This document shows, in pieces, positions 1 through 8,114 of a stretch of 64,000 nt of DNA (the first letter of the stretch is position 1; each line of letters opens with the position of its first letter). The DNA lies in NCBI GenBank assembly GCA_945881915.1, contig CAMCVW010000005.1, forward strand, positions 62,001 to 126,000. The letters run 5' to 3'. Source of the stretch: Thermoflexus hugenholtzii JAD2. GTDB lineage: Bacteria; Chloroflexota; Chloroflexia; Chloroflexales; Roseiflexaceae. The notes beneath the pieces are model-generated. The model made no database searches. It saw only the letters and a program-made list of their open reading frames with translations, and was not told the DNA's origin. The translations under genes and the position numbers were made by a program.

Positions 1-1
1 T

Positions 2-103
2 GAACAAGCACGTGACGCCATGCGCCACTACCTCATTGAACGTCTGCGGGCCCCTCGTGCGTTTGTCGCCGAAGGAGTACGCGCACATGCAGCACTCGTA
101 TGA
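2..103 (+). CDS. C-terminal end of a HipA-like protein (partial)
   Basis: The frame beginning at base 2 is open from the window edge to a TGA at 101-103 and encodes about 33 residues, including the stretch ERLRAPRAFV. It overlaps the start of the following DUF3037 gene by 17 bases, as expected of translationally coupled genes. In other bacteria a DUF3037 gene commonly follows a HipA-like kinase gene whose tail reads much like this one. The assignment rests on that neighbour and a short tail only, so the identity is tentative; that a coding frame runs in from the left is more secure. Confidence 0.45.
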   Translation, partial: EQARDAMRHYLIERLRAPRAFVAEGVRAHAALV

Positions 104-464
104 TTACGCAGTTATTCGTGTTATTCCGAATCTCGAACGCGGGGAATGCATCAATGCAGGGATTGTTCTCTACTGTCGTACGTTGCGGTACCTGGTGGCG
201 CTTGTCCACCTCGAAGAGACACGCATACGGTCACTCGACGCGCACGTAGATATCGCCAGTCTGAATGCGCAGCTGACCCTCTATGCAGACATCGCACAAG
301 CTGCACCGCACGCAGGACCAATCGCGCGACTTCCGCATGCCGAACGGTTCCATTGGTTGATCGCGCCACGCAGCACCATTCTCGCAGCGGGATCGGTGCA
401 CTGCGGATTGAGTGCAGATCCACACGCGCAGGCGCATATCCTATTTCGTAGACTGGTGACCTAA
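87..464 (+). CDS. DUF3037 family protein
   Basis: The 125-residue product matches the DUF3037 pattern: an N-terminal YDYAVIRVIPNLERGECIN block in which the protein describes itself as a 'new value' type fold, and a C-terminal RFHWLIAPRSTI block followed by a short helical tail. The ATG at 87 is chosen over an upstream in-frame ATG at 12 because GAAGGAG lies at 71-77 with nine bases of spacing and the family starts just before the YDYAVIRV block. No biochemical role is established for the family. It usually sits directly after a HipA-like gene, and here it overlaps the tail of one, so the two probably act together. A strong hairpin follows its stop codon. Confidence 0.85.
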   Translation: MQHSYDYAVIRVIPNLERGECINAGIVLYCRTLRYLVALVHLEETRIRSLDAHVDIASLNAQLTLYADIAQAAPHAGPIARLPHAERFHWLIAPRSTILAAGSVHCGLSADPHAQAHILFRRLVT

Positions 465-491
465 AACCCCCTGTGCAAGGCACAGGGGGTT
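465..491. terminator. bidirectional hairpin terminator
   Basis: A 12-bp perfect stem (465-476 pairing with 480-491) with a three-base AAG loop starts right after the DUF3037 stop and is followed by TCTTT. The A-rich left flank gives a T-run on the other strand, so it can serve both DUF3037 and the convergent kinase gene ending at 520. Confidence 0.8.
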
Positions 492-519
492 CTTTGCAGG
501 GTGGGCAGTGCATGTTGCC

Positions 520-2271
520 CTACGGTGTGCGGATTATCAGGCTAATTGAAGTGTCGTCTGTGACCAATGTACCAACGGGCGGCTCGGTACTGACGACAAC
601 GCCTGGGTCAATCGTGTCGCAGATCGTGCCCAGTATGTCGCATCCCTGGTAGACACTGGTGCCGACGGCGAGATTTGAACCACGGATAATCGCTTGTGCA
701 TCCGCCTCGGTCGCACCGGTCACGTCAGGGACTCGGCGATTCGCACCTATAGAGACGTATAGTCGTACGGTGTCACCAAGTTGTATGGGGGATCCCGCTA
801 CCGGGTCGGTACGGATGACGGCATCTTGGGGGATTGATGGGTTGCTCTCTTCGATAAGAATCGTACGTAACCCTTGGTTTTCGAGGGCACTGCGCACCTG
901 CTCGGATGGTTTGCCGTTGACATCTGCTGGTACAGATGGAGTCGCTCGACCGAGGCTCAGAACATAATATATCGTTTTGTCCGTGGGAATTTGGCTGTTG
1001 GCGACGGGTCGTTGCCGCATCACCCCTCCCGCTGGAATGTCATTTGAGTACTCTGGTGGATCTACTTTGACGATGATCCCCATGGTCGCAGCAACCGCAA
1101 ACACCGATGCCTCATCGTACCGCAAAAAATCCGGCACTGTTGTGGCTGAATCGCTTGGAACAGCCGGTCTGAGGGACAGCGTGCTGCCATCCGCGGGCGA
1201 TGATGCATCAGGTGCGCCCATCAACTCCTTCAGCGGTCCCATGAGTAACAAATACACCAGTGCCACTGCGAGCGTCAATAGCATCAACAAAATGATAAAT
1301 CCGCCAAATTCACGACCATTGCGTGTAGGCATTGGGGATGTAATCGTCGAGCGCTTGGGAGGCAAATTCCGCATATTGGCGTTCAATGGGCCTGTCTGTG
1401 TGTTCTGTCGGAGATTGCCCGTGCGCACTGATTGTGGTGCAGTGATACGCACTTCAGATTCTTCTTGCATGCGGAGCATGTTTGCGAATTCTCGTGCGGT
1501 AGCAGGTCTGTCGCTGGGATTTTTGGCAAGTGCACGCAAAATAAGCTGCTCCAGCGCAGGTGAAACATTCGGATTGTGCCGCCGAATCGGTGGCGGCTTT
1601 GAACTGACGTGTTGCAACGCGACCGCCACTGCACTGTCGCCAGTGAACGGCAACTGCCCGGTCAGTGATTCATAGAGCGTGACCGCCAACGCATAGATGT
1701 CAGATTGTGCAGTCGCCGGTTGCCCTTTGGCTTGTTCGGGTGATATGTAATCTGCGGTTCCAAAAGTAACCCCAGTTTCGGTCTGGGCTGTCGATAAGCC
1801 ACTTTTGGCAATACCGAAGTCGGTAATCTTGGCAGTACCATCGTGGGTAACTAAAATATTCTGCGGCTTTACATCACGATGAACCATGCCCAAGTTGTGC
1901 GCTGTATCGAGACCGTCTGCAATGGTGGCGCCAATTTGGAGTACCTGCTGAATCGGGATCTGACGCTTACGCAGGATGATGCCCTTCAAGTCATGCCCGT
2001 CGACGAATTCCATCACGATAAAATGCTGGCGATCTTCTTGACCGACATCGTAGATATCGACGATGCTAGGATGCCGCAGATTCGCTGCTGCTTGCGCTTC
2101 GTGACTAAATCGCTGGAGAAAATTGATGTCGTTCGCGTGGTGTGGATGCAATATTTTGATTGCAACGACACGATTGAGGCGCGTGTCACGACCGCGATAG
2201 ACTGTGGCCATGCCACCATCGCCGAGTTTTTCTTCTATTTCGTAACGTTGGTTGAGTATTTTTGGTTGCAT
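520..2271 (-). CDS. pknB: PknB-type serine/threonine kinase with PASTA domains
   Basis: This 583-residue membrane kinase senses cell-wall fragments. Residues 1 to about 270 form a Hanks-type kinase domain: glycine loop LGDGGMATVY, lysine 39 in VAIK, catalytic HRDVKPQN (Asp133) and DFG (Asp151). A basic linker leads to one transmembrane helix at about 318-340. Outside, three PASTA repeats (roughly 377-441, 443-508, 510-583) would bind peptidoglycan or lipid II. The architecture is that of PknB/PrkC/Stk1, which control cell division and wall synthesis. It follows the nuclease gene with a 13-base gap, so the two are probably co-transcribed from the promoter at 2836-2864. No PP2C phosphatase gene is adjacent, unlike many pknB loci. 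Confidence 0.95.
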   Translation of the reverse strand: MQPKILNQRYEIEEKLGDGGMATVYRGRDTRLNRVVAIKILHPHHANDINFLQRFSHEAQAAANLRHPSIVDIYDVGQEDRQHFIVMEFVDGHDLKGIILRKRQIPIQQVLQIGATIADGLDTAHNLGMVHRDVKPQNILVTHDGTAKITDFGIAKSGLSTAQTETGVTFGTADYISPEQAKGQPATAQSDIYALAVTLYESLTGQLPFTGDSAVAVALQHVSSKPPPIRRHNPNVSPALEQLILRALAKNPSDRPATAREFANMLRMQEESEVRITAPQSVRTGNLRQNTQTGPLNANMRNLPPKRSTITSPMPTRNGREFGGFIILLMLLTLAVALVYLLLMGPLKELMGAPDASSPADGSTLSLRPAVPSDSATTVPDFLRYDEASVFAVAATMGIIVKVDPPEYSNDIPAGGVMRQRPVANSQIPTDKTIYYVLSLGRATPSVPADVNGKPSEQVRSALENQGLRTILIEESNPSIPQDAVIRTDPVAGSPIQLGDTVRLYVSIGANRRVPDVTGATEADAQAIIRGSNLAVGTSVYQGCDILGTICDTIDPGVVVSTEPPVGTLVTDDTSISLIIRTP

Positions 2272-2284
2272 AGCGCGTGAGTGC

Positions 2285-2791
2285 TCAATCGAATTGTCGT
2301 CGCACAGAAGGGTTGACTGGTTCGGCAGGTATGATGCCCAGGTGCGCTTCGAGAAGATGAAGATTCATGACATCTTCTTGGTTGTACCGCAGCAGCATAT
2401 CAAGCGCGTTGCGATCATGGTTTGTCTCGTGGAGGTGCCAGAGGCGCGGGGCGTCGATCCCCGTGATGCCTGCCGTGCCACGACTGATACCCGTGTCGGA
2501 TTCGATTTTCTTCAACCCTCCCCGGAGCCCACGCTTACGGCATACGTACATCAGATCGCTATGTGCGAAATCTTGTAACAAGTCGATGCGCATGCGTTTT
2601 TTGATGTGTGGAAGGTCGAAGCCAGTTCCGTTGAAGGTTACAATGACCGTACACCCAACAAGTGCTTCATAGATCGCAACATCGTGAATGCCGCCATCGA
2701 TAAGCTGAATCGTTCCGATGTCGTGCCGATATATGCCAATGACACTTATCCGCTGATCGTTGGTGGTTTCGATGTCGAGATATGCACGCAT
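2285..2791 (-). CDS. YprB-type RNase H-like 3'-5' exonuclease
   Basis: The 168-residue product has the DEDD exonuclease layout of the RNase_H_2 (YprB) family. Asp6 and Glu8 lie in YLDIETT, an FDLPHI block carries the second aspartate, and a C-terminal YNQEDV block supplies the last acidic ligand. These ligands bind two metal ions for nucleic-acid hydrolysis. Start choice: ATG at 2791 or a TTG one codon upstream (2794); GGGG lies just ahead of both and cannot separate them. A consensus promoter lies upstream and pknB follows closely. Substrate is unknown; in other bacteria this domain may be a stand-alone protein or fused to a TPR or CRISPR Cas4-like domain, neither of which is seen here. Confidence 0.85.
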   Translation of the reverse strand: MRAYLDIETTNDQRISVIGIYRHDIGTIQLIDGGIHDVAIYEALVGCTVIVTFNGTGFDLPHIKKRMRIDLLQDFAHSDLMYVCRKRGLRGGLKKIESDTGISRGTAGITGIDAPRLWHLHETNHDRNALDMLLRYNQEDVMNLHLLEAHLGIIPAEPVNPSVRRQFD

Positions 2792-2835
2792 CAAAACCCC
2801 GTTCGAATGGTATCGACATGATGAAACTACTCATA

Positions 2836-2864
2836 AGTATGACATAGTGTAGTGGTACTGTCAA
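2836..2864 (-). promoter_or_regulatory. sigma-70-type promoter for nuclease-pknB
   Basis: On the minus strand a perfect TTGACA (2864-2859) is followed after 17 bases by CATACT (2841-2836, four of six consensus bases). The predicted start lies near 2829, about 38 bases ahead of the nuclease start. Confidence 0.7.
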
Positions 2865-2922
2865 AAGTTCCGAGTGTTGTGCGTCTGTTGTTTTTTACAT
2901 CGTTCTGTACGAAGGATCTTCT

Positions 2923-3951
2923 ATGACAATTCGTGTTTTGCTGGACACCGATCCGGGTATCGACGACGCACTCGCCATCCTCCTCGCAATCGCCTCCCCT
3001 GAGCTCGATCTGCGAGCTGTTACTGTAACTGGCGGCAACTGTCCCCTCGCTGCTGGAGTCGCCAATGCACGATCGGTGCTTGCGTTAGTGCAACAGCAGC
3101 GTATCCCTGTATGCGCTGGCGTCGCGTTGCCACTCATCCGCCCTGCCTTCACTGCCGCCGAAACGCATGGTGCTAGTGGACTTGGCTATGCGATATTGCC
3201 GCAGTCTGCGGCACCGTTCGCTTCCGAGCACGGCGTTGACTGTATCATCCGAGAACTACTGGATGCGCCAGGTCAGGTTAGTCTTGTACCCGTTGCACCG
3301 CTCACCAATATTGCTCTCGCGATTCGCAAAGAACCCTCAATTGTGGACGTGGTCAAAGAGGTTATCATCATGGGCGGGGCGGTTCGTGTCGACGGTAACA
3401 CGACATCGCTCGCGGAATTTAACTTTTTCGTCGATCCGCATGCGGCGCACATCGTCTTGACGAGTGGCATGCCGATGACACTCGTCCCTTGGGACATCAC
3501 GCGTGATGTCATGCTCTATCAGCACCACATCGATCGCCTGCTCGCCATAGACTCTCCGGTGACTGAATTTATTGCAGCTGCGACACGCTTTTACCTTGAT
3601 TTTCATCAAGCGAGCTTCGGTGTCGCCGGGTGCTCTATTAATGACCCAGTGGCTCTGGCCCTGACGTTGTGGCCCGAGCTTGCAACCACACAGTCTGTCC
3701 GTATCGACATCGAATACAGCAGCGAATTGACCATTGGGAAAACGGTTTTGAGTTACGTCGGTGACGCCACTCATCCCCCGCGGGACACCGACATGACGGG
3801 CTATGCTGCTGCCGAATGGCCGGCCACATGGCGTTCGAAGCAACGGCCAGCACACAACGTAAAACTCGTCACCCACTTCGATACCGAAACGTTCATTGAA
3901 CGCTTTGTCTCACGGATGGAAGCCCTTGCCCGTCTTTTCCCCCGTGACTAA
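2923..3951 (+). CDS. inosine-uridine preferring nucleoside hydrolase
   Basis: The 342-residue enzyme hydrolyses the N-glycosidic bond of ribonucleosides for base salvage. The calcium-binding aspartate cluster DTDPGIDDA (Asp8, Asp10, Asp14, Asp15) opens the protein, an IIMGGAV strand follows in the middle, and EFNFFVDPHAA supplies the Asn and Asp that contact the ribose. The gene starts at the ATG preceded by GAAGGA at 2911-2916. It appears monocistronic, with PspC 60 bases downstream. A second, clearly different nucleoside hydrolase is encoded at 44.2-45.2 kb (the aspartate cluster there reads DTDAGVDDA), so the cell probably splits substrates or conditions between two enzymes. Specificity (purine, pyrimidine or both) cannot be told from motifs alone. 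Confidence 0.93.
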   Translation: MTIRVLLDTDPGIDDALAILLAIASPELDLRAVTVTGGNCPLAAGVANARSVLALVQQQRIPVCAGVALPLIRPAFTAAETHGASGLGYAILPQSAAPFASEHGVDCIIRELLDAPGQVSLVPVAPLTNIALAIRKEPSIVDVVKEVIIMGGAVRVDGNTTSLAEFNFFVDPHAAHIVLTSGMPMTLVPWDITRDVMLYQHHIDRLLAIDSPVTEFIAAATRFYLDFHQASFGVAGCSINDPVALALTLWPELATTQSVRIDIEYSSELTIGKTVLSYVGDATHPPRDTDMTGYAAAEWPATWRSKQRPAHNVKLVTHFDTETFIERFVSRMEALARLFPRD

Positions 3952-4011
3952 TCGGGTATTGCAACCGAAGGTCGTACAACTGCGTCATACGCGCCAGAAG
4001 AGGAGGAACTC

Positions 4012-4431
4012 ATGAAACTTCAATCGTTTACACGTTCCAAAAGCGATCGCATAATTAGCGGTGTGTGCGGTGGAATTGCCCAGACGTATCGGTTCGATGC
4101 AGTCGTCGTGCGCGGTGTTTTTGTGGTGCTAAGCTTGGTCAATCCAGGGATAGCAGCAATCGTCTATGTGGCTGCAATATTCCTCATACCCGAAGAATTA
4201 CCGAGTGTCGAATCCGGTACGCAAAGACCAGGCTGGCGGTATGACCCTTGGACCGGAGAAAGCCTTGGTCATACCACTGCGGAAGCCGTCGTGGTCGATA
4301 CTGCGCCCAAATCGAATGTGACCGATGTCCTTGGAGAAAACACTGACCCCGTACGCAACGCAGACGATGGGGCGTCTACGCCCACCTTACGCGCTTCAAC
4401 GTCATCGCGCCCCACCGACGACGAGGTCTAG
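4012..4431 (+). CDS. PspC-domain membrane protein
   Basis: The 139-residue protein begins with a PspC domain: a basic, polar lead, then SGVCGGIAQTYRFD and a hydrophobic stretch (residues about 31-60) ending in FLIPEE, typical of envelope-stress PspC proteins. The remaining 80 residues are hydrophilic, low-complexity and probably cytoplasmic or extracytoplasmic tail. AGGAGG at 4001-4006 makes the ATG at 4012 certain. No PspA or PspB gene is near, so a phage-shock operon is not suggested. Its last 30 bases overlap the end of the opposing SUMF1-like gene, and its terminator lies inside that gene. Confidence 0.88.
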   Translation: MKLQSFTRSKSDRIISGVCGGIAQTYRFDAVVVRGVFVVLSLVNPGIAAIVYVAAIFLIPEELPSVESGTQRPGWRYDPWTGESLGHTTAEAVVVDTAPKSNVTDVLGENTDPVRNADDGASTPTLRASTSSRPTDDEV

Positions 4432-5208
4432 CCCAGAAGCCCGCAATGCCTCTTGCGCTGCGGGTTTTCTCACCAACCGAACACCCAAAAATGCATTGGT
4501 CATGCTTGGTTGCATTCTGAATCGACAGGCACACCGTGCGTAGCTGATTGGATTTACATAACAACCGCCACGAATGACGCGGCGCCCCGCGGCTGCAAGA
4601 TCATTACGACCGTCATCAGCGATGTACGGGTAGGGTGAATCAATGGATGTCGTCCATTCCCAGACGGTACCTGCCAAGTCGAGTACCCCCCACGGACTCA
4701 TACCCGATTGATATGAACCAACCGGTTGCAGCGGTAATCCCGTTTCGCGCGATGCGGCATGGTGCACCTCCCAAACATCTCCCCATGGAAATTGCCGTCC
4801 ATCCGTACCCCGTGCGGCACATTCCCATTCAGCCTCGGTGGGTAAGCGATACACTCTGCCCTCACAAACACTGCGCCATTCGGTGTACGCAATCGCCATG
4901 GGCAACGTAATATTGACGACCGGAAGGAGTGGATTACCTGCTTGTTGTATGTGCCACGATAACGGGGCGACGCCACCCGCTGACACGAATTCAGCATACG
5001 AAGCAACCGTAAGCGGTGTCTCTGCAATCTCGAATGCGTCTACCGCAACGATGTGCTGCGGCGATTCTTCGCGATACGATTCGCGCGTGCCTGTATATTG
5101 CTGTGCTAAACGAGATAAATCATCAACTGGCGTACCCATGAGAAAATTGGTCGCAGCAATGTGAATATACCGTTCCGGAATTACAAGACTCAGGACATCA
5201 CCTCCCAC
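4402..5208 (-). CDS. formylglycine-generating enzyme (SUMF1) family protein
   Basis: About 268 residues with the FGE-sulfatase/SUMF1 fold: an opening FLMGTP strand, RLPTEAEWECAARG in the middle, FPWGD, a GTVWEW box and RVIRGGC near the end. Family members oxidise cysteine to formylglycine, or use the fold for other radical or oxygen chemistry or for ligand binding. The two redox cysteines of true FGE are not placed canonically here, so substrate and even catalysis are open. The GTG at 5208 overlaps the end of sbcC by 19 bases and has no good ribosome site; a CTG at 5196-5194, seven bases after GGAGG, is a possible alternative. Translation is probably coupled to sbcC. No sulfatase gene is nearby. 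Confidence 0.82.
   Translation of the reverse strand: MGGDVLSLVIPERYIHIAATNFLMGTPVDDLSRLAQQYTGTRESYREESPQHIVAVDAFEIAETPLTVASYAEFVSAGGVAPLSWHIQQAGNPLLPVVNITLPMAIAYTEWRSVCEGRVYRLPTEAEWECAARGTDGRQFPWGDVWEVHHAASRETGLPLQPVGSYQSGMSPWGVLDLAGTVWEWTTSIDSPYPYIADDGRNDLAAAGRRVIRGGCYVNPISYARCACRFRMQPSMTNAFLGVRLVRKPAAQEALRASGLDLVVGGAR
4438..4468 (+). terminator. pspC terminator inside the opposing gene
   Basis: An 8-bp stem (4438-4445 with 4459-4466, one G-T pair) and a TTTTC tail lie seven bases after the pspC stop, entirely within the 3' coding end of the convergent SUMF1-like gene. Confidence 0.55.
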
Positions 5209-8114
5209 GAACTACCGTGTTCATCTCGTTTGATGTGGATTTGCACCGGGAATAAATCTCTGACTTCTTGGACGTGAGTAATGACGAGGATGGTGCGAAA
5301 ATCCGTGCTGATTGAATTGATGGCTTCGACGAGACGTTCCCGACCTTGGGCATCCTGGGTGCCGAACCCTTCATCGATGATGAGTGTCTCGAGGCGATGA
5401 CCGGCACGGTGCGCAAGTAACTTCGAAAGAGCGATGCGCAGCGCGAAGCTAATTCGGAACGCTTCACCGCCCGAAAACGCTTCGAGTGATCGCGTACCAA
5501 TTGCATCCGACACCACAAGTTCCAATGTCTCACGCTGGTTGCCTGCTTGGGTCACAAGATGGGTGTTGAAACTCAGGTACAGCTGATTGTCGGACATCCG
5601 ACTGAGTATTCGATTGGTTTCACGTTCGAGTGCCGGAATTGCAAAATCGCGGATGAGCATTGCCTGTATGCCTTTGCTCGCAAAGGCACGCTCTAAAATC
5701 TCATAACGATTCTGTTGCACGGTGACCTGTTGGAGTTGGAGGTGGAGAGCTTCTAGTCGTTCTTGCGATTGGTAGGCAGACTGGAGTTTGACACGGAGTT
5801 GACTCGCATAGTCAGTGCGGTTGTTCAGATCGACATCAGCGATAGCGACGAGTTGTGACGGTGCGGGTGTTATATCCTTCCCGCCGAGGAGGGGGAGCAA
5901 TTCTGCACAGCGGGTTTCGAGACGCTGCAGCTCGTGTTCTGCCTGGGCTTTCGTCACGTGTGCAAGCTGGAGCTGTTCTTGGGTGTCTGCGCATCGTTGG
6001 GTGAGTGCCGTTGCACGTTCAGCGAGCACTGCAATCTGGTTGAATTGTTCGCGAGCATCCTGCATCGCCTGAAGTTCGGTCCAGAGCGCGGTGGCAGCTG
6101 TGGGGTCATATGCAAGCGTGGCAATATGCTCGTCTAGTGTAACAATCCGACTCTGAGCATCGCTGTCAATGAGGTTGTGCGCAAGGTCGTGTTCGAACCC
6201 TGCAATGGTTCCATCGAGCGAAGTAACGCGGAGTTGTTGGCTGTCGTAGCGAGCAAGCTCAGCTTCAAGCTGAGTTGCCCGGCGTTGATTTGCCTGCAGT
6301 GTTGCTGCTTTTTCGGTCAAGGACTGGATGTCCTGCGTGAGTGCTTGGAGCGACTGTTGCGCTGACACGCGTGCTTGAGTCGGCTCCATTGTTTCGAGTG
6401 CACTTTTCTGACTCGCAAGCGCGCTGAGGGATGCTTCGAGGCGTTCTGCCTCGAGTTGCTTTGCAGTGTACTGTGCGATGCGCCGACGCAGTTCAGGTGC
6501 ACTCTCTGTCAGTTGTTCATAACTTTGTAGCTGGAATTCGAGGTCTTGGATCCGTTGCTGTGCCTCTTTGACGGCTGTCGATTGTGCACGGTGGGTTGCA
6601 CGCAGAGTATCAATTTCGCCACTGAGTGTCGAGTGTGCTGCCTCGTAGTGATCTTGGTCCATCAGTGTCTGACAGGTCGGGCAATGTTCATTGATGTTTA
6701 TTGCGTCGCGTTTGTGTTTGAGCGCAATCCCTGCGTCCGCAGTGGACTTCTGTTCCGCGACGAGTCGTGCATGGGTCGCAGAGACTTCTGAACGTTCACG
6801 TTGGAGATGTGACAGGGCAGAAGCCGCTGCATCACAGCGCATTAACTGTTCCTGGAGCTGCGGCATTTCGCCAATGCTTGCGGTCATTGTGGCATGTTGC
6901 AGTTGTGCATGCGCATATTCTTCGCTCAACGCGTGGAGGCGGTCGATTGCGCGTTCATATTCGCGAATGTTTTGACTGAGGGCGTCGCGCTGTGCACGCG
7001 CGGCAGCGAGTGCAGATTGATCTGCGGCTGCGGCGGCGATCGTCAGCGCAAGGGTATTGGCTTCTACCTGTGCGGCATCGGCGTGTTCGAGTGCCGTTCG
7101 TAGTTGATCGCGTTCGGCGGTTGCGCGGTCGAGTGTCCGTTCAATGAGGGCACGACGCTGGCTGATGGTCTGGTCTGCATGGTTTTTTTGGGTGACGAGG
7201 TCTTCGTATTGTTGGCGCACTGCATGCAATGCACCGTAGCGCAATTCAAGGGTTTCGTACCTTCGGAAGCGCTCTTCGACCTCTGGACGCGCTGCCAATA
7301 GCAGGTTTACGTTCTGAACTTCCGTCTCGATATCGGTCAGACGTTCGGTGTAGTGTGTCAACTGATGGCTGAGTTGCTGTGCTGCCTGACGGCGCGTCTG
7401 GCGCGCAACGGCAGTCGTGGCGTATTCCACAAATGCGCGTGCTTGGGCGACGCGTTGCTCGGCTTCCTGGAGCTGAGTACTCAGGCCAGATATGTTTGCG
7501 ACGTTTGCTTCGTCTACTGCCATTTGGCCATGGATGTGTGCAATACGGGTCGTGTGTTCGTCACGTTTCGTTTTTGCCCGCTCGCGGTACATGTTGTAGC
7601 GGTCTATCTCGAGCATTTGCGCGAGCAAATCACGGCGTTCCGTGGGCGGCAGTTTGGTGAACGCGTCTGCTTCGCCTTGGCGCAGGTACGCAGAGTTACT
7701 AAACACTGCATAGTTCATGCCGATGATGTCGGTGGTTATTTTTAGCTGCGTTTCACGCATGGTGCCAGCGGTGAGCGAATCCCAACGGGTGCGTGAATCA
7801 TCTGATGCTTGGTAGAGTTCGAGCCGGGTTCCGCCACGACTCGATTTTGTGTACGAGCGATTGATTCGGTAGATAATGTCGCCGACCGAAAAGACAAATT
7901 CGACGTACATCCGGTCGGAGCCGTGGTTGATTATTTCGGCTTCGCGTAAGCGAGCCTCGCCCCAGATGGCCCAATGTATCGCCTCGAGGAATGACGATTT
8001 CCCTGCGCCGTTGTCTCCTGAGAGACAGGCAATGTGGAACGTCGAAAAATCGAACACCGGGGTTTCGTTTTTGTAACTCAGAAAATTCTGCATTTTGAGC
8101 GAAAGAGGAATCAT
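5190..8114 (-). CDS. sbcC: SbcC/Rad50-type DNA repair ATPase
   Basis: This 974-residue SMC-like protein would form the ATPase and coiled-coil arm of the SbcCD (Mre11-Rad50) nuclease that processes DNA ends and hairpins. Walker A GDNGAGKS is at 33-40. Long coiled coils flank a zinc hook, CPTC at 478-481. The signature FSGGEAFR lies near 879 and Walker B LIIDEGFG near 912, followed by ITHVQE. The ATG at 8114 overlaps the stop of the CHAD gene (ATGA) and is preferred to an upstream frame extension that would start within that gene. The usual partner gene sbcD is not adjacent; the preceding gene is CYTH/CHAD and the following one SUMF1-like, an unusual setting. Confidence 0.95.
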   Translation of the reverse strand: MIPLSLKMQNFLSYKNETPVFDFSTFHIACLSGDNGAGKSSFLEAIHWAIWGEARLREAEIINHGSDRMYVEFVFSVGDIIYRINRSYTKSSRGGTRLELYQASDDSRTRWDSLTAGTMRETQLKITTDIIGMNYAVFSNSAYLRQGEADAFTKLPPTERRDLLAQMLEIDRYNMYRERAKTKRDEHTTRIAHIHGQMAVDEANVANISGLSTQLQEAEQRVAQARAFVEYATTAVARQTRRQAAQQLSHQLTHYTERLTDIETEVQNVNLLLAARPEVEERFRRYETLELRYGALHAVRQQYEDLVTQKNHADQTISQRRALIERTLDRATAERDQLRTALEHADAAQVEANTLALTIAAAAADQSALAAARAQRDALSQNIREYERAIDRLHALSEEYAHAQLQHATMTASIGEMPQLQEQLMRCDAAASALSHLQRERSEVSATHARLVAEQKSTADAGIALKHKRDAININEHCPTCQTLMDQDHYEAAHSTLSGEIDTLRATHRAQSTAVKEAQQRIQDLEFQLQSYEQLTESAPELRRRIAQYTAKQLEAERLEASLSALASQKSALETMEPTQARVSAQQSLQALTQDIQSLTEKAATLQANQRRATQLEAELARYDSQQLRVTSLDGTIAGFEHDLAHNLIDSDAQSRIVTLDEHIATLAYDPTAATALWTELQAMQDAREQFNQIAVLAERATALTQRCADTQEQLQLAHVTKAQAEHELQRLETRCAELLPLLGGKDITPAPSQLVAIADVDLNNRTDYASQLRVKLQSAYQSQERLEALHLQLQQVTVQQNRYEILERAFASKGIQAMLIRDFAIPALERETNRILSRMSDNQLYLSFNTHLVTQAGNQRETLELVVSDAIGTRSLEAFSGGEAFRISFALRIALSKLLAHRAGHRLETLIIDEGFGTQDAQGRERLVEAINSISTDFRTILVITHVQEVRDLFPVQIHIKRDEHGSSWEVMS

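Noticed and set aside
977-1675. 232-residue plus-strand frame
   Set aside because: Antisense shadow of pknB, with no ribosome site and no domain match.
6185-6205. GTTCGAACCC resembling a tRNA T-arm
   Set aside because: Inside sbcC coding sequence with no acceptor stem or anticodon arm around it. No tRNA was found in the window.
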